Below, piece after piece: positions 61,485 to 64,000 of a stretch of DNA of 64,000 nt. Numbering within the stretch: the stretch's first letter is position 1; the number at the start of each line of letters is the position of its first letter. A program made the translations under genes and the position numbers. Source of the stretch: Bacteroidales bacterium (lineage in GTDB: Bacteria; Bacteroidota; Bacteroidia; Bacteroidales; Marinilabiliaceae); assembly GCA_900766825.1 (NCBI GenBank), contig CAAFWU010000047.1, positions 1 to 64,000 on the forward strand. The letters are read 5' to 3'. The notes beneath the pieces were generated by a model. It had not been told where the DNA came from, did no database searches, and worked only from the letters and a program-made list of their open reading frames with translations.

Positions 61485-64000
61485 TCAATTTGTTTGAACA
61501 GCCACGCCTACCCAGTCTATAACAATATGGGGGTCCATGGCTTTGATTGTTATGGTGTGCGACCCCTTTGAAAGGTTGACAATGGGCAGTTGGCAGACCA
61601 TCTCGTTGTTCAGCACATGCTCTTTCCAAGCCTCGGAGCGGAAGGGTTCGCGAAGGAGGAAGAAGTTGGTTTCCAGGCCATCGAGGTCGACCATTAGGGC
61701 CATGTCGGCTTGGTCTACAGGGTGTGTGGGAACAAGAGATACTATCACCTTGGCTCTAACAGACGAAGTGTGGATCGTGGTATCGGACGAGGCGAGTCCA
61801 TCAAAGTTAAATGTGTGGGAGAGAGTCTCGCCCTTGGGGAGGCTGACAGCACGCGATGTGTGGCCCAAAAGCTGAACCTCGGTACCTGCCGAATGGATTA
61901 GGTCGGCCGCTGGGAGAGCAAAAAGAAGCTTGGGGTTGGCAAACGAGGTGTCGGGAGGCAAAATGGCGTAGGTTGCAACCTCAGAAGAGGGGGTGAAAGG
62001 ATAGAGGCTGACGCTATCGGACGACATGACGGCAGCTGCGGTTTGAGCAAGGAGGCTATCGACCATCTCCATTGTTATGGGGCAAGGGAGCGGAGCCATT
62101 CGGAATACGGGCAAATCGCGTGGGTTGGCACACATAAGACCTCGCCACTTGCCACCACAGAGGGTATCGAGCGAAGCGGTGAGTTGCTGCACTTCGTTAT
62201 AGGCCTTGAGGCTTAGGGCAGCCGACACGTTGGCCAGATGTCGAGCCTCGGCAAAAGGGCGAGTGATGGTATCGTTCCACAGGAAACGGGCACGTTGGGC
62301 CTCGAGGAGTTTGCGAACATGGGCTTCGGAGGCCATGATGGGGTAGCCCACAAGGGAGAAAAAGGCAGCTTGAGCCTCGGGACGTACGCGGGGTTGGCAG
62401 CTCTCCACAACCTGACGAACTTGGTTCCATTGGTCCAGTCGGAGATTGAGCATACCGTTGCCGATGGGCAGGTTGCTGTCGGAAACGGGACTCAGACCGC
62501 GAGGGTACTTTTGTTTGCTAAGCTCCACCTGATTCCAACCACAGTGTTCGGGTCGGCGGAGGGCGCAGAGGCGATAGAACTCGCACATGGCTGGCGAGAG
62601 GCTGGTGCCGACCTCGGGGCCAAAGAGTCGGCAGAGCCACTGGGTCATGTGAGACTGGACCGATGTGGGGCTCACGCAGGTGGTGTCCCAAGCCATGTCG
62701 AGGGCAAGTTCGAGATTGTAGGCTGCGGCACGAGGGTCGTGGATGTTGAAAATCCAGAGCTTTGTCATGCCATGACGCAAGGCCTCGGTGAGTTCATTGA
62801 CAATGAGACCAGGCTGCGTGGTGCCGAGCCAGAGATAGTCGTGGGGGCGACCCCAGTAGCTTAGGTGGTAATAGAGCCCCGCCCCACCCTTACGGCTCTG
62901 TTCGGATGGGGTGCTTAGGCGGGTGAGGTAGCCGTAGTTATCGTCGCACCACATAAGGGTTACGTTGTCGGGGAGGCGGAGACCAGCTTCGTAGATTTGC
63001 AGAACCTCTTTATATGGCACAAAGACCTGCATTTGGTCCTCCGGGTTGCCCAATATGCTGTCAATGAGCAGTTGCTGGGCATCGATAACTTGCTGCAGGG
63101 CATCTCGTTTGCCCTCGATGGTCATTTTGTTGGTTCCCTCCATCGAGCCATCGTGGATGCCGCGCATGCCAATGGTGAGCATATTGCCGCCCTCGGAGTT
63201 GCGAACCTCAGTGAGGCGCTGGGCCCAGTAGTTGAGAACGTTTTGGCGGTTGGAGAGGAAGTTATAGTCGCCCATAGTGGCTCTGTCCCACTCGCCAGTA
63301 TTGTTGCGAAGGAGGGGTTCACAGTGCGATGTGCCAATTGCGATTCCGCAGCTATCGGCCACAGCCTTGGCTCCTGTGGTAAAGAAAAAGGGGTTGGTGC
63401 TCTCGTGCATGGCTGGCCATAGGGCATTGGCTCTCAGGCGCATAAGAAGTTGACATACACGTTTGTAGGTACGGGAACCTATGGTTGCCTTACGTTTGTT
63501 AGTTGAGGTCTGAGGGGTCTCTTGAGCTTCGGGCTCGTAGGTTTTGCTACTCCATGGCAGGAGGCTCCAGTCCTCATCGTTTATGAATATGCCACGCCAC
63601 TCTACGCCAGCACCGTGCACCGAGGCGAAGTTGAGGGGCAGAGCAAGGGTGTCTTGCCTTTGGGGCAGAAGGTCGGCCCACCAAACCCAGGGGTCGACAC
63701 CAGCCAAACGTGAGAGTTCCAAAATGCCGTAGGCTGTGCCGCGACCATTGGAGCCCACCACATGAATTTGACCATTGCAGACCTTGAGGACAAAGCCATC
63801 GGTTAGAGAGGCCAGATGGGCAGTGTCGATGCTGCAGGCCGACAGTTGGGCTCGCTCTGCATCTGTAGCTCGGTCCCATTGGGTTATTACAATGGTGGCT
63901 TTCTTGAGTTTGGCAACCTCGTGGGGGTGTTGGGTGGTGACCATCTGAAGGTCTTGCGCAAACATATCGAGGGCTGTGGCCACCACGGCAGACGTGCCCT
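61485..64000 (-). CDS. GH115 alpha-glucuronidase, cut by the right edge
   Basis: At least 838 codons, continuing beyond the window. The upstream codons read G-T-S-A-V and run straight into VATALDMFAQDLQMVTT, matching the N-terminal region of the GH115 family; the GTG near 63986 is not a start. Further family motifs are WRGIFINDEDW, LLMRLRANALWPAMHE, GIAIGTSHCEP and the Trp/His-rich barrel. GH115 enzymes remove (4-O-methyl-)glucuronic acid from xylan side chains. The C-terminal part (about 660-833) is a beta-sandwich. It points to hemicellulose use together with the GH26 enzyme. Confidence 0.92.
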   Translation of the reverse strand, partial: GTSAVVATALDMFAQDLQMVTTQHPHEVAKLKKATIVITQWDRATDAERAQLSACSIDTAHLASLTDGFVLKVCNGQIHVVGSNGRGTAYGILELSRLAGVDPWVWWADLLPQRQDTLALPLNFASVHGAGVEWRGIFINDEDWSLLPWSSKTYEPEAQETPQTSTNKRKATIGSRTYKRVCQLLMRLRANALWPAMHESTNPFFFTTGAKAVADSCGIAIGTSHCEPLLRNNTGEWDRATMGDYNFLSNRQNVLNYWAQRLTEVRNSEGGNMLTIGMRGIHDGSMEGTNKMTIEGKRDALQQVIDAQQLLIDSILGNPEDQMQVFVPYKEVLQIYEAGLRLPDNVTLMWCDDNYGYLTRLSTPSEQSRKGGAGLYYHLSYWGRPHDYLWLGTTQPGLIVNELTEALRHGMTKLWIFNIHDPRAAAYNLELALDMAWDTTCVSPTSVQSHMTQWLCRLFGPEVGTSLSPAMCEFYRLCALRRPEHCGWNQVELSKQKYPRGLSPVSDSNLPIGNGMLNLRLDQWNQVRQVVESCQPRVRPEAQAAFFSLVGYPIMASEAHVRKLLEAQRARFLWNDTITRPFAEARHLANVSAALSLKAYNEVQQLTASLDTLCGGKWRGLMCANPRDLPVFRMAPLPCPITMEMVDSLLAQTAAAVMSSDSVSLYPFTPSSEVATYAILPPDTSFANPKLLFALPAADLIHSAGTEVQLLGHTSRAVSLPKGETLSHTFNFDGLASSDTTIHTSSVRAKVIVSLVPTHPVDQADMALMVDLDGLETNFFLLREPFRSEAWKEHVLNNEMVCQLPIVNLSKGSHTITIKAMDPHIVIDWVGVAVQTN

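Overview
The window comes from a member of the Bacteroidota, most likely a gut- or mouth-associated Bacteroidales species. Many promoters carry the Bacteroidetes -7 element TAnnTTTG. Secreted and lipoprotein families typical of the order are present: a NigD-like lipoprotein, a 6-bladed beta-propeller lipoprotein, a DKNYY protein, S46 dipeptidyl-peptidase and PorE-like OmpA/PD40 proteins. Two secreted plant-polysaccharide hydrolases (GH26 mannanase, GH115 alpha-glucuronidase) suggest a fibre-rich habitat. I cannot place it to genus from sequence alone.

Left part (1-32 kb) is mostly core genome. A minus-strand cluster (0.4-6.8 kb) links an S46 peptidase with an acid-specific DPP11 signature, an amino-sugar kinase fused to a RapZ C-terminal domain, a MurU-like nucleotidyltransferase and an M23 peptidase. 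This looks like envelope peptide use plus cell-wall sugar recycling. Maf, a propeller lipoprotein, and a HlyD/ABC-2 permease pair with a divergent AraC regulator follow. Then come recG, two PorE-like proteins flanking class II fructose-bisphosphate aldolase, guaA, a LuxR-type regulator with a dead receiver domain, pnp and a DXS-like transketolase.

Middle part (32-45 kb) is an accessory, defence-type region. It starts with a DUF4143 ATPase preceded by five 23-bp tandem repeats that abut its promoter. A 38-residue remnant of a PAPS-reductase-like gene follows. Next is a tight, AT-rich four-gene operon: a NurA-like nuclease, a HerA-like ATPase, a GHKL (Hsp90/MORC-type) ATPase and a radical SAM protein. 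I consider this operon the best candidate for an undescribed anti-phage or DNA-modification system. After a small DKNYY protein comes a complete DpnII-type (GATC) restriction-modification operon. That operon lies just downstream of tRNA-Pro(GGG), and a 10-bp copy of the tRNA 3' region sits at its far side.

Right part (45-64 kb) returns to ordinary genome: a GNAT acetyltransferase, GH26 mannanase, DJ-1 protein, secreted repeat proteins, DUF493, a beta-lactamase-like hydrolase, a thioredoxin-fold lipoprotein without cysteines, LpxH, an Rpn nuclease, a DUF151 nuclease, a NigD-like lipoprotein, a C1 peptidase and a GH115 enzyme cut by the right edge. Many gene ends carry strong hairpin terminators. 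No insertion sequence, integrase, CRISPR array or rRNA was seen.
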